Source: Notolepis coatsorum
Lineage: Eukaryota > Chordata > Actinopteri > Aulopiformes > Paralepididae
Length of the DNA: 64,000 nt
Assembly: GCA_963971535.1 (NCBI GenBank)
Contig: OZ020589.1
Span: 81,537,184-81,601,183, forward strand
Reading direction: 5' to 3'
Shown one piece after another: positions 26,001-35,811 of the stretch; the stretch's first letter is position 1, and each line of letters starts with the position of its first letter. The translations under genes were made by a program, and so were the position numbers. The notes below the pieces were generated by a model. The model saw nothing but the letters and a program-made list of their open reading frames with translations. It searched no databases and was not told where the DNA came from.

Positions 26001-26270
26001 CTACCGTCTCTACAGACCCGCCAGAAGTGGGTAAAAGAGAGAGACAATTTAACAGAAGGAACAGTCGTCATGATTATCGACCAGTCACTACCCAGAGCTA
26101 TGTGGCCGGCTGGCCGCGTAAGCAAAGTGATCACCGGTGCCGATGGCAAGGTCCGAGCAGCTGAAGTACTCGTCCAAGGGCGAACTTACACACGACCCGT
26201 GGCGAGGCTAATAGAACTGCCCCGACTCCCAGATACTATCGATGATGACCATGACCCCATGACTTTGTGA
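20085..26270 (+). CDS. BEL/Pao gag-pol polyprotein, intact
   Basis: 2061 codons without a stop. Residues ~170-256 are a charged coiled coil with a threefold RDRLQGE repeat. ~440-570 is a Gag region of the DUF1759 type (LLKHLKVPRAHNIALAYA). ~660-726 holds three Cys/His knuckles (CPYCEKEHWLSQC, CYRCARSHMAAEC, CSRCDGAHLDILH). The protease motif LDDGSEKT is near 777. RT follows with GDIKGMFLQVRL, LPFGTTCSP and YVDN near 1196, where the usual second Asp is Asn. RNase H has FSDAS near 1386 and LWSDSTTVLTW. Integrase has a zinc region (HHAG, CLDC) near 1690 and a D-D-E core (GMDCFG; LLSDHGTNF near 1821; GTWEREV), then a C-terminal domain (FWSSFLLHYL). The start could instead be one of the Met codons at 20109-20112 (MMNTPRNG), which looks more family-like. 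The product should assemble particles, copy its RNA and integrate it. Confidence 0.95.
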   Translation: MLLILKWPMMNTPRNGPPNVERPQRRRQPPQYLEDYAVSQLPSLRQTVNAVKVESKIMSDLNDQVSPTTEALVGSNVTDQAHGGDQEGADMPLPPANTEEVVPDQPREEDNPTERELCTEEEEESAEEIELQDSPTSTPRSGSPRSGSPPQPPSPSEGERMLQQAFLVSLTASTERDRLQGERDRLQGERDRLQAQQRSEEERIRLEMRRLQTEENMARDRADAQRAAAGAQREADLTKREVERDKLQVQLMEQLILKATPSPSARGSRNSSRQQSRAASPNRASDPELDQQTKPIPPADPLPRPVQARPSYKEGAAYTAEKLNKRLQDLEDLIEEEEGEEENQARRQHSTPPDQEVQYSPGYTPAALRYRPPTLFTGEHDARPAPRNSTWTSGPWYPVGTSPQRGARGDSPRRSLPQRSPMYQPSTASYIATPSFPDFTYENRAQYTELRMCLETMMVDVADERHKYAILLKHLKVPRAHNIALAYATSTTPYTAALAALDQRYGRIWDYVIQEIRHIDRLPPATDNRSLDDLSIKMQSLVGMLGAQREKGMHELYANSNVERILEKLPPARQERFRRQRDYRDPNGPEPSLLDLADFLAREVSSLRLDTFGRSTPSSREGPRRINDGRRSVTVMHQSESVPSSKSHSTPSRKEKWKMVCPYCEKEHWLSQCDLFTKMNAEEVSQWIKSNRRCYRCARSHMAAECRLKKRCSRCDGAHLDILHDSNRRRPSPAPSSGTKASVMYIDPASSSGAQVLLKVVRVTLSYQDKVMDTYAVLDDGSEKTLLLASAAAQLGLRGSENQMTIRTIRRDLKTIKGENVSFTIAANGQPERRYRITNAFTSQEIGLSQYTYPIAKLMDKYVHLRQLPIPLIDGATPTLLIGSDHAELIVPIDRVHTGPRGCPAAVETHLGWTLQGPLAKSLNRTAATSCLHSRTTEEDTTLLQHVERLWTLETMPFKNEKKDIRSKEDIYAINLLEQGTKRVTVGGVMRYATPLLRREGMPTFHAKKDATERYLLNTERRLAKDPAQEGVYRAEIEKLITAGHVTKIDIKEADQTTESWYVPHHKVHHNGKDRIVFNCSYQIGSQNLNKELLPGPTLGPSLLGVLLRFRQDKVAISGDIKGMFLQVRLVEEDKPLLRFLWRERIGDENPAIYQWEVLPFGTTCSPCCATFALQKHVAEDPAADEEVRHSVKNSFYVDNCLQSVSTQEEAEALLIKLRASLIKGGFDLRQWASSDPHVLRSLSPADKAASIETWMATIPGEAQEMTLGLVWRFKTDSLHYRHKPLTPEQGRSTATPTTRRSVYRTLARQYDPLGCILPYTTRAKMIVRALWDKDQGWDDPIPAHLASTWREWETELRSLPGVNIRRSYFPSTVRPEACKIDLHVFSDASEVAYGSVAYLRAQEKGGKTHTAFILARSRIAPRKQQSIPRLELCAALAGAHLATLIQRELTIPVHRTILWSDSTTVLTWIKSDSCRYKVFVGVRVTEIQELTEAASWRYVDTKHNPADVITRGMSLDDLTRRNIYSDGPEFLKLPEEEWPTPTPREASNEEAENKKPMFCGLSTVASTDPNIDDCITLESAQQKTFLWHHPESQSTTDISAADYEEAELLLLQRAQRDSFPDELDCLQGGKPVPSDSRLLHLAPESDAHNLIRVGGRLRRAPDLPDDIKYPIVLNSRHKVTELIIKKYDEDVHHAGAERVFAEIRRRYWILQGREAVRRFQRTCLDCRKWRAQPSIPRMADLPPCRLRLGDKPFHSTGMDCFGPLYIKRGRGTEKRWGIVFKCMTTRAIHIELLPTMSTDSFLMAFRRFTSRKGKPSTLLSDHGTNFKGGERELRESFQAMGPELKTHLAPSQIDFQFNPPNAPHFGGTWEREVRSIKTALYAVLGAQTVAEEVLMTVLTEIEGVLNSKPLGYVSSDVADVDPVTPNTLLIGRLDPALPQTMYRPEEANGRRMWRYSRVLADKFWSSFLLHYLPSLQTRQKWVKERDNLTEGTVVMIIDQSLPRAMWPAGRVSKVITGADGKVRAAEVLVQGRTYTRPVARLIELPRLPDTIDDDHDPMTL

Positions 26271-26363
26271 GTTGACTGACCCTTACAGCGGACCTTGAGT
26301 GGTAGACAGTGCGGTTAATCTGTCTCTGCTTAGCTAATTAGGTGGGACTAATTAGGGGGCGGC

Positions 26364-27758
26364 TGTTGTGAAGGATCAGATTAAACCGAATATATATATT
26401 TATTTATGGATATATATTTAATAGTATTTGTATATCGTTTGATATCCCCTGTATATTCCTTGTACAATATGCACTGAATATCCCTTTAGTCTACTAAACA
26501 GCCCATAATAGTTTCATTCTACCATTGGACGAGAACCTGGCGCCAGCAGCCATACCCCTAGGTTCAAGTTCAATCGTGCCGACCAACATGCCGTGGCAAG
26601 CCCGGTTCCGCGTAGGAATACGTCTGGCGAAATACGAATGGTACTATTTGTTCACAGCGCATATATATATGGCGCAAGTAAAGTAGAACTTTTCTTTTAG
26701 TCCATTAGTTCTTTACCCTCCAACCTAGTAACAGACGCGAAGCCTCACCCACGACGCACGTGTGGTGCAGTAAGGCCTACTTGGCCTCAGAATAGGCATT
26801 GAGATATCGTGTGGATTAATAGTTGAATTGTCATAGTTTGGCACTATACCGTCGAGTTGGACGTATTTCTATTAAGCTAATAATAGTCTATTATGTATGG
26901 TGCATCGTTCGGTTAGAGTTATAAAGTGAGCAGCACCCCCATCGTTCCTGACGTTATCTGGAGTCTTAACCAGGCTGGGCAGACCACTTGTGGTGCTTGC
27001 ATCCGAGGAGCTCCGGGCCAGGACGAGTGGACCTGTACATTGGATTACTTTACCCGGACGACGGCGAGCCTTCCACGGCTTGGATTATCTACATGCTTTG
27101 GGTGCTTTGATTATTCCATGGATAACGGCCAACACTGCTGAGTGTTGGAACTACCCCCCGGAGAGGAGTCCAGGTGAGACGGCGCTCTACACCAGTGAGG
27201 TCGACTCACGTCTCTCCGTTGTGGACCGGCAGCTACCGTCCACCAGAGGGTCCAGCTGTATTCATCTGCGGACCGAGGTTCTGTGGGCATCGTGTTCAGG
27301 ACTCTCCCAAGAAATCGTCGGCCAGATGGGATACCGCCAGTGGCTCTTCTAACCCCCCCTCCTACTGTCTTACAACCAGCGGGACCCCCCCCCCCCCCTT
27401 AGTGTATCCAGCTATAATCATTTAAGTACCATCGCTATAGTTCCCTAAAGAACCGGGTTGTATACTTACTCCCTGCGTAACCAGAGATTGGACATTCAAT
27501 GTTGATTTACCTACGAATACTCATTTGCCATACAAGTGCATTTCAAATCATAAATGTCATCAAGTGAACGTTGTATATACCCTTTGCTATATAAAATATT
27601 CGATTTGTACATTTGTGTGGACTTCGTTTCATCAGGTGGGAAAGTGTTCATCATATCTATATCATGTACTGGATGGCCAGAAGTTAAAGTACAAGAGGTA
27701 GTGGTTTAATAATACCATACTTATCAATACAGTCAGGGAATTGTACCCCTCAGTTACA
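26364..27758 (+). repeat. 3' LTR of the BEL/Pao element
   Basis: 1395 bp copy of the 5' LTR, about 99 percent identical by eye. A purine-rich stretch (AGGGGGCGGC, 26354-26363) stands just upstream. Confidence 0.95.
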
Positions 27759-27763
27759 CTCAG

Positions 27764-28250
27764 AAAGGGGGTAAAAAACAATACCCTAGATGGGAAAAGA
27801 AAGACATACACACATTGGGGGATATCTTCGATAACTCTGGTCTCCGCTCTTTTCAGGATATATCCAACGGATATGATCTCCCCAGAACCTCCTTTTTCTT
27901 TTATTTACAAATAAGAGCAGCTCTGAAGGCTCATGGCGTGCCATGGGACGCTCCACTAGTGCATCACCACTTTCACAAATAATTTTATGACAAAGAGACA
28001 TCGAGAGGCTTCGTTTCTGACTTTTATCGCCATTTACTCATGTCCTCGTATAAAGACCTTCCCCTGGATACGATTTGGAGAAAGGATGTCCCGGAGTTGG
28101 ATGTAGATTTTGATTGGGATGCAGTCTGGGAAAATGTTCAGTTATCCTCACACAACCCAGATCACCAACAGATTCACCTAAATGTTATTCACAGGACTTA
28201 TTTAACCCCTAGACGATTGAATTCAATGGGTCTCAGACCTGACTCTTTAT
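27764..28250 (+). pseudogene. L1-type ORF2, C-terminal piece 1
   Basis: After the BEL insertion, coding resumes with the shared KKDIHTLGDIF-type block, then SGLRSFQDISNGYDLPRTSFFFY and IRAALKAHGVPW, matching the corresponding stretch of the minus-strand L1 (KLSDIYSEYGLRSFQEL, STSFFFYLQLRTA). A stop after VHHHFHK precedes DFYRHLLMSSYKDLPLD, HRTYLTPRRLNSMGLRPDSL. The piece ends at 28250 in the 16 bp duplication made by the second L1 and continues at 35241. Confidence 0.83.
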
Positions 28251-28793
28251 TTTTTTTGTGACCAACTTTTTATTTTGTCTTTTTTTTAAAACAAGTTCAG
28301 AGGAAAGACATTCACATCAGCATTTCATATTAATTCACACAGTGGCATAAAAAGTGTCTTTTCAGTATAGATTGTCCGTCAGTATATTCATATACTGTGT
28401 AGCCTGCCTGTTGCAGTTGTGACAGTCTTTTCCTCCGTTCTGGCGGTCCTGTGGCTGCGAGACAGCCCAGGTCGCTTCTTAACCCCACTCCCAGCCCCCC
28501 GGGTTTGCATAGACATTTTAGGAGAGGGGGAAACCTTTATGCATACATGTATAGGATACTCTTAATTAGAAAATAAATCATAATTATGTTTGTTAGATAA
28601 CCAAGTAATAGGGAAAAATACAATACAATTTAGAAACATCCACAACAAATTATAGCAGTAAACAGAAAAGGAAAAGATAAATGGAAAAGATAAATGGAAA
28701 CAACAGCAACATGATTTTTGTTCATTCTCTGGTGTCAAGGTACAAGTGTTCAACCTAGTGGAGTACTGATTTTACCTTCTGGGCCGCAGTAAG

Positions 28794-31700
28794 TCATATT
28801 TGGATCGATTCTGTCCTTGCTCCCTTTGCTCTAGCACTGGATGCCTCTAATCTCAATACTTCGTAGAAGGACAGTTTCCAACGGTAAATATTGAGACTAT
28901 GGGGTGGTTTCCATCTCATTACGAGCATTTTCTTTGCTGCCGTTAAACCGGTCAGAAACACTCTCTTTTTGTGAGGTGTTAATTTTAGAGATGAATCATC
29001 ATTTAATAATAAAATGTGTGGCAAACAAGGTATGTTTATCTCCGTTATATTAGTCAGAAATAATGCAACCTTGGCCCAAAAAGCGAGTACTCCTGGACAT
29101 TCCCACATCATATCTATGTATGTTCCTATAACTTTTTGCGGACATAAAGCACATAGAGGACTTTGTAATATTTTTATTTGACAGAGTTTCCTGGGTGACA
29201 GATAAAATCTTTGTATCATTTTGTAATGAGTTAATTGGTTATTATAATTACGAGAGGTTAGTGGAATATTATCCCATACATTCTGCCAATTTATGCAGGC
29301 GTTGTAATTATTTAAATCTATGTTCCAGACAGTGGTATTACCTGTAGTTCTGTTTAGTTTTCCTTGTATTTTATTATATAACCCAGAAACAAAACCATTT
29401 TTAACATTTATGCCATTCACTATATTCATTAAAGGGTGACCTGGTAAAGGCTGATTCCAGGACACCATAAGTGCGCATTGCAGTGCGTAACTGTAAATAA
29501 AAAAAGAAGGATGTACTAGGGACATTATAGATTTGTTTGAGCTCTTGAAATGATCTGAGACCGTATTCACTGTATATGTCAGATAGTTTGTGAATACCTT
29601 GTCTTTGCCAATTGGGAAATGTAGCTGGTTTCCCTCCCAACAGTAAGAAGTTGTTATCAAAAATAGGGGTATCTATGTGCCATTTTGTGTTCCACTGTCC
29701 CGTTTCGGCAATATATTTCCAGACGTAAATTGAATGTGCTATAATTGGGCCGAATTTAGTACGGCAAAAGCTTGGGGATAGACCAGAAAAGAGTATATCT
29801 TTGAATGTATATGGAGATACAATGTGCCTCTCCATATTCACCCATGGTATGTCAGAATCATTATTGAACCATCTTAGCAACGGTCTGAGCATAAAAGAAA
29901 AATAGTACTGTTCGAAATTAGGAACAGATAGCCCTCCTGCTTTCCTACTGTTTTGGAGTGTGGAATTGCTGATTTGTGGATGTTGTTCACGCCATATAAA
30001 TTTGAATACTAGTCCCTGTAGCTTCTCCCAAAATCCTGGAGGTGGCGGTAAATGAATCATGCTTACCAGAAAATTGATCTTAGGGAGAATGTGGGTCTTG
30101 ACTACTGAAAGCCTGACTGAAAATTGGATTAATAATAGTGACCAACGGTTTAACTCGTCAGATATTACCTTCTTAAGGCTCTTGTAATTTTTTGACACAA
30201 TTTTGTCAATGGATGTGTATATATCTATACCTAAATATCTGAAACCAGAGCCCACTGGTATTTCTGTATGTAGTTGGGGACTACTTGCTGCTGTATTTAG
30301 GGGAAGTAAAATTGATTTATTCAAGTTGATCTTGTAGCCTGAAATAAAATTAAAATGTTTAATAGTGTCTAGGACTACAGGTAGGGACCGTGGTGTATTG
30401 TCAAGAAATAATAACAGATCGTCTGCGTACAGACAAATTTTATGTAGGTGTTATTTACTATTATGGGTTTTATTTCTGCACAATTTAAATTTTTTTGGGC
30501 CAAGGGTTCAAGAGATAACGCAAATAATAATGCGGAGGCGGGGCAACCCTGCCTGACGCTACGTCTGATAGGGAAGGGTGTGGAACACTGATTGGATAGG
30601 ATTTTGAGCATATTTATAAATGTGTCTCCAAATGCCATATTCTTCATGGTGTGCCATAAGTACTCCCATTCCAGCCTATCGAAGGCCTTTTCGGCGTCAA
30701 GGGACAACACTGCACATGGTGATATTTTTGGAGCTTTGTCAATAATGTGTAACAGTCGTCTTAAATTATCTGATGCAAATCTTTGTTTAACAAATCCAGT
30801 TTGGTCTGGGTGGACCAATATTGGCAGTATCGTCTCTAGACGTCGTGCGAGGACCTTGGCATATCATTTTAAGTCTCCATTAAGAAGGGACAATGGACGA
30901 TAGTTAGCACAGATGTTTCCATCCTTTCCTTTTTTCTGTATCAGTGTGATAATTGCTGTACTTATGTCTCTATTAAAACTCCCTTTCATAATGGCTTGTT
31001 GGAACATCTCGAGTAGTAATGGACCCAACTCTTTCCAAAAGGTCAAGTACAGCTCCGGTGGGATACCATCGAAACCTGGTGATTTCCCCTGTTTCATTTC
31101 TTTCAGTGCATCGTAAAGTTCCTCCAGGGTAAAGGGAGAATCCGTTGAGGTTATTTGTTGCTCTGTTAATTTAGGTAGATCCAAGTCTTCAAAAAAGGAG
31201 TCTAAATCAGCTTTTGAGAATTGAGCTTCAGATGAATACAATTGTTGATAGAAAAGTTTAAATTCTAGATTTATTTTGGCCGGATCGTTTACCATCGCTC
31301 CTTCTTTATTTAGGATTGATGTGATGTCTGCTTTCTGTTCATTATATTGGATTTTCCTAGTCAATACAAAGCTTGGATTATTTCCATTCAAATACTCAGT
31401 TTGCCTCGCTCTGTGAGCTAGGAACTCTGCTTTTTGTGCCATTAGAGCATTTAGTTCAGACTTCGCTTTCCAAAGCTCCCTTTCTCTTTCTTGATCGTAG
31501 TTGTTTTGTTGTTCTGCAGTTAGCAATGAGTGTCTATTATCCAATCTGGATATTTCTTGATGGTGGGCTTTGTTACGTGCTGAAGCAAATGATATTGTAT
31601 TATTGCGAATAAAGCCTTTAGTTGCATCCCATAGAAATCTTATATCTGTAACACTATTTTTATTGATATTGATAAAAAGGTTGAAGTCTGATCTAAATTG

Positions 31701-32480
31701 CTCACAGAATGATGGATCCTGCAGTAATGTTAAATAAAATGTCCATCTAGTAGCACGTTTTGGACAATTTTCAATTGTATATACACACAGATTGGCATGG
31801 TGATCTGATAAAGACATGTTGATAATGTCCGTTTTTTTAATACAGTGTAAAATATTAGCAGATATTAGTATATAATCTATTCTTGAAAATGTTTTATGTC
31901 TATTTGAAAAGAAGGTGTATTGTTTTAAACTTGGGTTATAATTTCTCCAAACATCTATCAATGAGTGATTTGACACCAGATTTTTAAATGCTGTAGTGGA
32001 TGAATTAACTGAGGTTGGACCTGACTTATCCAAGCCTGGTGATAAAACTGTATTCATGTCTGCACCAATAATTATTCCACAATCTGAATACTTTTGTAAG
32101 GTCTTTGTTAGTTGGGCATAGAATGCAGAGTCATAAGTGTTAGGGGCATATGCTGATAGCAGCAATATCTCTTTGTCACCTAGAATTCCCTTTACATAAG
32201 TGACTCTGCCATCTGAATCATTCCCTTTCTCAATAGTATTGAAATTAAGTTTTCTAGATATTAGAATTAATACTCCTTTTGTTTTATTAATAGCAGATGA
32301 GGAAGAAACTACTATGTATCTATTGTTTTCCAATTTTCCCAAATCTTGTGCCATTATGTGAGTTTCTTGAAAAAAAGCTATATCAATCCTTTTCTTGTCT
32401 AGATATTCAAGACAGCTGCTATATTTGATATTCTTATTTATTCCCTGTACATTCCATGAGAGTATATTTATTTTTGCCAT
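28794..32480 (-). pseudogene. L1-type ORF2: endonuclease, reverse transcriptase, C-terminal domain
   Basis: Starts MAKINILSWNVQG, with endonuclease residues in SWNVQG, FFQETH, IIGADMNTV and LSDHHANL. The RT includes [52 protein letters not shown] and RQGCPASALLFAL. YADD lies at 30418-30429, and then come GYKINLNKS and the thumb. The C-terminal part has a Cys-rich CALCPQKVIGTYIDMMWECP motif. Disabling changes are a TGA at 30864-30866, a frameshift just before YADD (~30450), and a frameshift near 29400-29660. The total span is about 1229 codons, a normal L1 ORF2 length. It would nick target DNA and prime reverse transcription in the nucleus. Confidence 0.92.
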
Positions 32481-32935
32481 AATATGTTCTGTAAATTAAA
32501 TTTAGCTTTGGCAATTATTATTATGTATATCTTGGAATTATCCATGACACAGTAACAAGAGGATTTCTATTTGCATTAAATTGTCAAGCTGTAGAGTAAA
32601 GAATAAAATTAGCAATACATTAGGGAAATAATATATATACATCATGTAACCCTTCCCAAGTTGTAGTCCAGCATCAACCCAAAAACCTCCCACTACCCCC
32701 CCACCCGAAGACAGTCACGTGGGTAGAATACCGTAGTATCCTTATTCCACATGGCCACCTTCCTACCTCCTATTCTCTGCCTGTTGCAGAGTTGTGACAT
32801 GTTAGCTGGTCAGACAGCTCCCTCTACGGATCTCCCTGTATTATTAAATATCTACATTACCAAAAAAAACAAAATTGGAATATAAACAGGGAGATACATT
32901 ATTTTTTCCTTTTCTTTCTCTCTTTAATTTATGAT

Positions 32936-33800
32936 AAATTATATTGGGTAAGGAGAGTAATGCTATGGGTGATACTATCGTCCCCACCAGTCATGTTGAC
33001 CACAGTACCATCCACAGCAGCTCTACAGTAGATATAAAACAAAATAAAAATACTAGCAGTAATAATTCACCCAACACAGCTACCACTATATCTGTTGCTA
33101 ATAGCGTACAGGTAGATCGTAATAATAATAGCACAAAAAAATATAAATATATTTATATATATATAAGCTGAATGTGGCCCAAATTATATTGGGTAAGGAC
33201 TGGTGAGTAATACCATGGGTGATATTATCGTCCCCATCAATCATGATGCCAACAGCACCATCCACAGCAGCACTAATGGTAGTACAAAATAAAATATCAG
33301 CCATACTAATTCACCCAACATAGCTACCACCAATACTGCCACTAATGACTTAAATCGTAGATAATATTAATATTTATGGTAAATTATATTGGGTAAGCAG
33401 AGTAATGCTCTGGGTGATACTATCGTCCCCACCAGTCATGTTGACCACAGTACCATCCACGGCTGCACTACAGTAGAGATAAAATAAATAAAAATACTAG
33501 CAGTAATAATTCACCCAACATAGTTACCACTATATCTGTTGCTAATAACGTAGATCGTAATAATAATAGCACAAAACCATATATATATATAAACTGAATA
33601 TCGCCCAAATTATATTGGGTAAGGGCTGGTGAGTAATGCCATGGGTGATATTATCATCCCCATCAATCATGATGCCAACAGCACCATCCACAGCAGCACT
33701 AATGGTAGTACAAAATAAAATATCGGCCATAATAGTTCACCCAACATAGTTACCACTAATACTGTCACTAATAACTTAAATCGTAAATAATAATATTAAC
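32936..33800. repeat. A-B-A'-B' higher-order tandem repeat between L1 ORF1 and ORF2
   Basis: Four units each start AAATTATATTGGGTAAG, at 32936, 33181, 33381 and 33607. Units 1 and 3 match best (GAGAGTAATGCT, ACCACAGTACCATCCAC), as do units 2 and 4 (CTGGTGAGTAAT, ATCATGATGCCAACAGCACC). This gives a two-unit period of about 426-445 bp duplicated once, in the inter-ORF region of the minus-strand L1. Confidence 0.88.
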
Positions 33801-33810
33801 AATTTTTTTT

Positions 33811-34040
33811 TTATTATATAAACCATGAGGGACTAAAACAAATTATATATCGACCAAATAATAATGATAACGTCATTAGTAATAAAGGGGGGAAAAATAG
33901 GAAAGGAAATTAAATTATATATATATATATTTTTTTATATAAACCATGGGGACTAAAACAAATTATATATCGACCAAATAATAATGATAACGTCATTAGT
34001 AATAAAGGGGGGAGGAGAAAAAAAAACAGGAAAGGATATT
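33811..34040. repeat. ~125 bp direct duplication, AT-rich
   Basis: The block TATATAAACCATG.GGGACTAAAACAAATTATATATCGACC, followed by AACGTCATTAGTAATAAAGG, occurs twice, at 33817-33935 and 33937-34050. The copies are separated by an ATATAT run. Confidence 0.85.
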
Positions 34041-34229
34041 AATAATTATAAAAAAATTTTGTTTGTTTTTGAACCCATGAACAATACCCAAACAGAAGAG
34101 GATTTTATATTATTCCAAGTCCATGTGGCCACGTTAGTCTCAAATGTTCACAATCTTCCAGCTGACCACCGCGCGACCATAGGCATACCTGTGTTCTGTG
34201 ATGTGTATACAGTAGTAGACAGTCTCGTC

Positions 34230-35051
34230 CTAGGTCGGGGCTGGTGTTGAATGTGCCTCCGCGTCAAGCGTGGGCTTGATCTCGGTTGTGTAGAAGTCCA
34301 TTGCCTCTGATGCTTCGGTGAAGGAGTGAGTCTTATCGTTGAAGGTGATGAGCAGCTTCGCAGGGTGAGCCACCCCGTAGCGCAGTTTTGCTTTGCGTAA
34401 GAGTTATCTGAGCTCATCAAAGGAGGCTTGCTGCTTGCGTTGTTCTGCTGTGACATCACGGAAGATGCTGATTTTATGTCCTTTGTATTGTAGCCCACCT
34501 GGTTCTTTAGCTTTCCCACCGGCAAGACGCACAACCTTCTGTCTTATATCAGAGTTGTTGAATTTTGCGATTAGGCATCGCGTCTTGCCTTTATTTGCCC
34601 CGATGCGGTGAGCGATACTGATCAAGTGAGGTGGCCCTAGATCTTCGCCAAAAAGTTCGCTCAGCATTCCGTTTACAAACAGTGTCGGGTTCCCTTGTTC
34701 CGTTCCTTCTGGTAGCCCCAAGATTCTCACGTTGAGTCTTCTGCTGTGGTCCTCCAGCGATTCCGTCTTCTGTTTTAATGATTTAACTTTCTCAGATAGT
34801 GATTTATTCTCTGCTTCCAGTTGTATCAGCCTTTGATCAGTGTTGTTGGCAGCCGTCTCGAGAGAATCAATCTTGTCCAGGCATGATGTTACCTTTAGCT
34901 GGATTTTGTTTAGATGATCCTTGATCGGCTTTAGATTGGCTTCGAGTCCTGTAGCAAGTTCTTCTCGTACAATTGTTCTCATGAGCACCGCTAGGTCAGC
35001 GTTCTCCATTGTGAACTTTGTTTGTGCACGCGTGGTCATGTGTTTGTTCAA
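34230..35051 (-). pseudogene. L1-type ORF1 protein (RNA-binding chaperone)
   Basis: About 274 codons with one premature TAA at 34404-34406. The N-terminus is charged (MTTRAQTKFTMENADL). A heptad-like coiled coil follows (IDSLETAANNTDQRLIQLEA through LKQKTESLEDHSRR). The RRM-like core starts NVRILGLPEGTEQGNP, and the C-terminal domain contains AHRIGANKGKTRCLIAKF and GGLQYKGHKISIFRDVT. Translation past the stop continues in the same frame with a family-like LLRKAKLRYGVAHPAKL to the end at 34230. L1 ORF1 trimers coat element RNA, and the coiled coil, RRM and CTD order fits that role. The stop removes the end of the C-terminal domain. Confidence 0.9.
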
Positions 35052-35240
35052 GAGCGATTAGATCGTTTTGAACGAATTAGCTTACAAAATAAAAGAAGCT
35101 GATAAATGTCGAGGTAAAGTCAACTTTAGTTTTGTTCTTTATGGGTTCAAAATAATGATTATTCGAGGGTTTGCTGCGACATGCTGCGAGCTGCGTTCAG
35201 TCCATGCCACCGGAAGTAGATCCAAGACCTGACTCTTTAT

Positions 35241-35635
35241 GTACCTTGTGTCCAAACGGCGCCACAGGTACATTTATGCATATGTACTGGGAATGCCCCC
35301 CTGTTGTGAGTTTTTGGGAACATTTTACATATCAGCTCTCGGACATTTTCTCTTTAACCATACCTGTATCTCCTTCTGTATTGTTAATGAATGATCTCTC
35401 TCAATTACCGACCTCTATACAGGTGAAAAGACTCATTTTGGCCGGCCTCACAGCCGCAAAAAAATTTATTGCCTCACGTTGGTTTCACCCAGACAAACTC
35501 TGCCTGAAGGTATGGTTTCTCACCTACCTTGATGTGATCTATTTGGAGATATCCACGGCACGTGTTGTAGGGGTTAAGGAATCTAATATCGCAATTTGGT
35601 TGGCTGCAGTGGCAAAGTTAAAAGAACTCATATAA
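35241..35635 (+). pseudogene. L1-type ORF2, C-terminal piece 2 with natural stop
   Basis: Continues from 28250 with the Cys-rich motif CTLCPNGATGTFMHMYWECP, then PSVLLMNDLSQL, KRLILAGLTAAKKFIASRW and a terminal KESNIAIWLAAVAKLKELI ending at 35635. The same block order (C-x2-C, MYWECP, GLTAAKK) is found in the minus-strand L1, confirming the pairing. The 3' UTR follows to about 36549, broken by a palindromic element. Confidence 0.88.
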
Positions 35636-35811
35636 GTTTGGGAATTTGTTTTGATTTGTTTTGATTTTTGTTTTTTTTACTGAATAATGTATTGTGAGTG
35701 TGACTCATGTTGAGGTCCTTGGGTGAGCGGGGGGGGGGGGGGGAATGAGCGAGTGTCCATGTAGGATGATCACTGTACAGTCTGTATCAGTTATTGTCTT
35801 GTCATGTGGTG

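Larger units (their letters stand above)
18643..27758 (+). mobile_element. Complete, young BEL/Pao LTR retrotransposon
   Basis: 9.1 kb element with 1.4 kb LTRs at 18643-20040 and 26364-27758 and a 5 bp CTCAG duplication at 18638-18642 and 27759-27763. A primer site follows the 5' LTR directly. One uninterrupted gag-pol frame fills 20085-26270, and a purine-rich AGGGGGCGGC stretch precedes the 3' LTR. By eye the LTRs differ at about seven bases, one 7-nt indel and a poly-C length change. Both features point to recent insertion and possible competence. It interrupts the L1-type ORF2. Confidence 0.96.
28251..35224 (-). mobile_element. Near full-length L1-type LINE with 16 bp target duplication
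   Basis: 6974 bp element. The duplication AGACCTGACTCTTTAT stands at 28235-28250 and 35225-35240. The 3' end carries a short A-run (seven T on the plus strand at 28251-28257). Order on the minus strand: a 5' UTR of ~170 bp, ORF1 (35051-34230), an unusually long inter-ORF region with tandem repeats (34229-32481), ORF2 (32480-28794) and a 3' UTR (28793-28251). The few disabling changes are one stop in ORF1, and one stop plus two frameshifts in ORF2. It inserted into an older relative lying in the opposite orientation. Confidence 0.93.
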
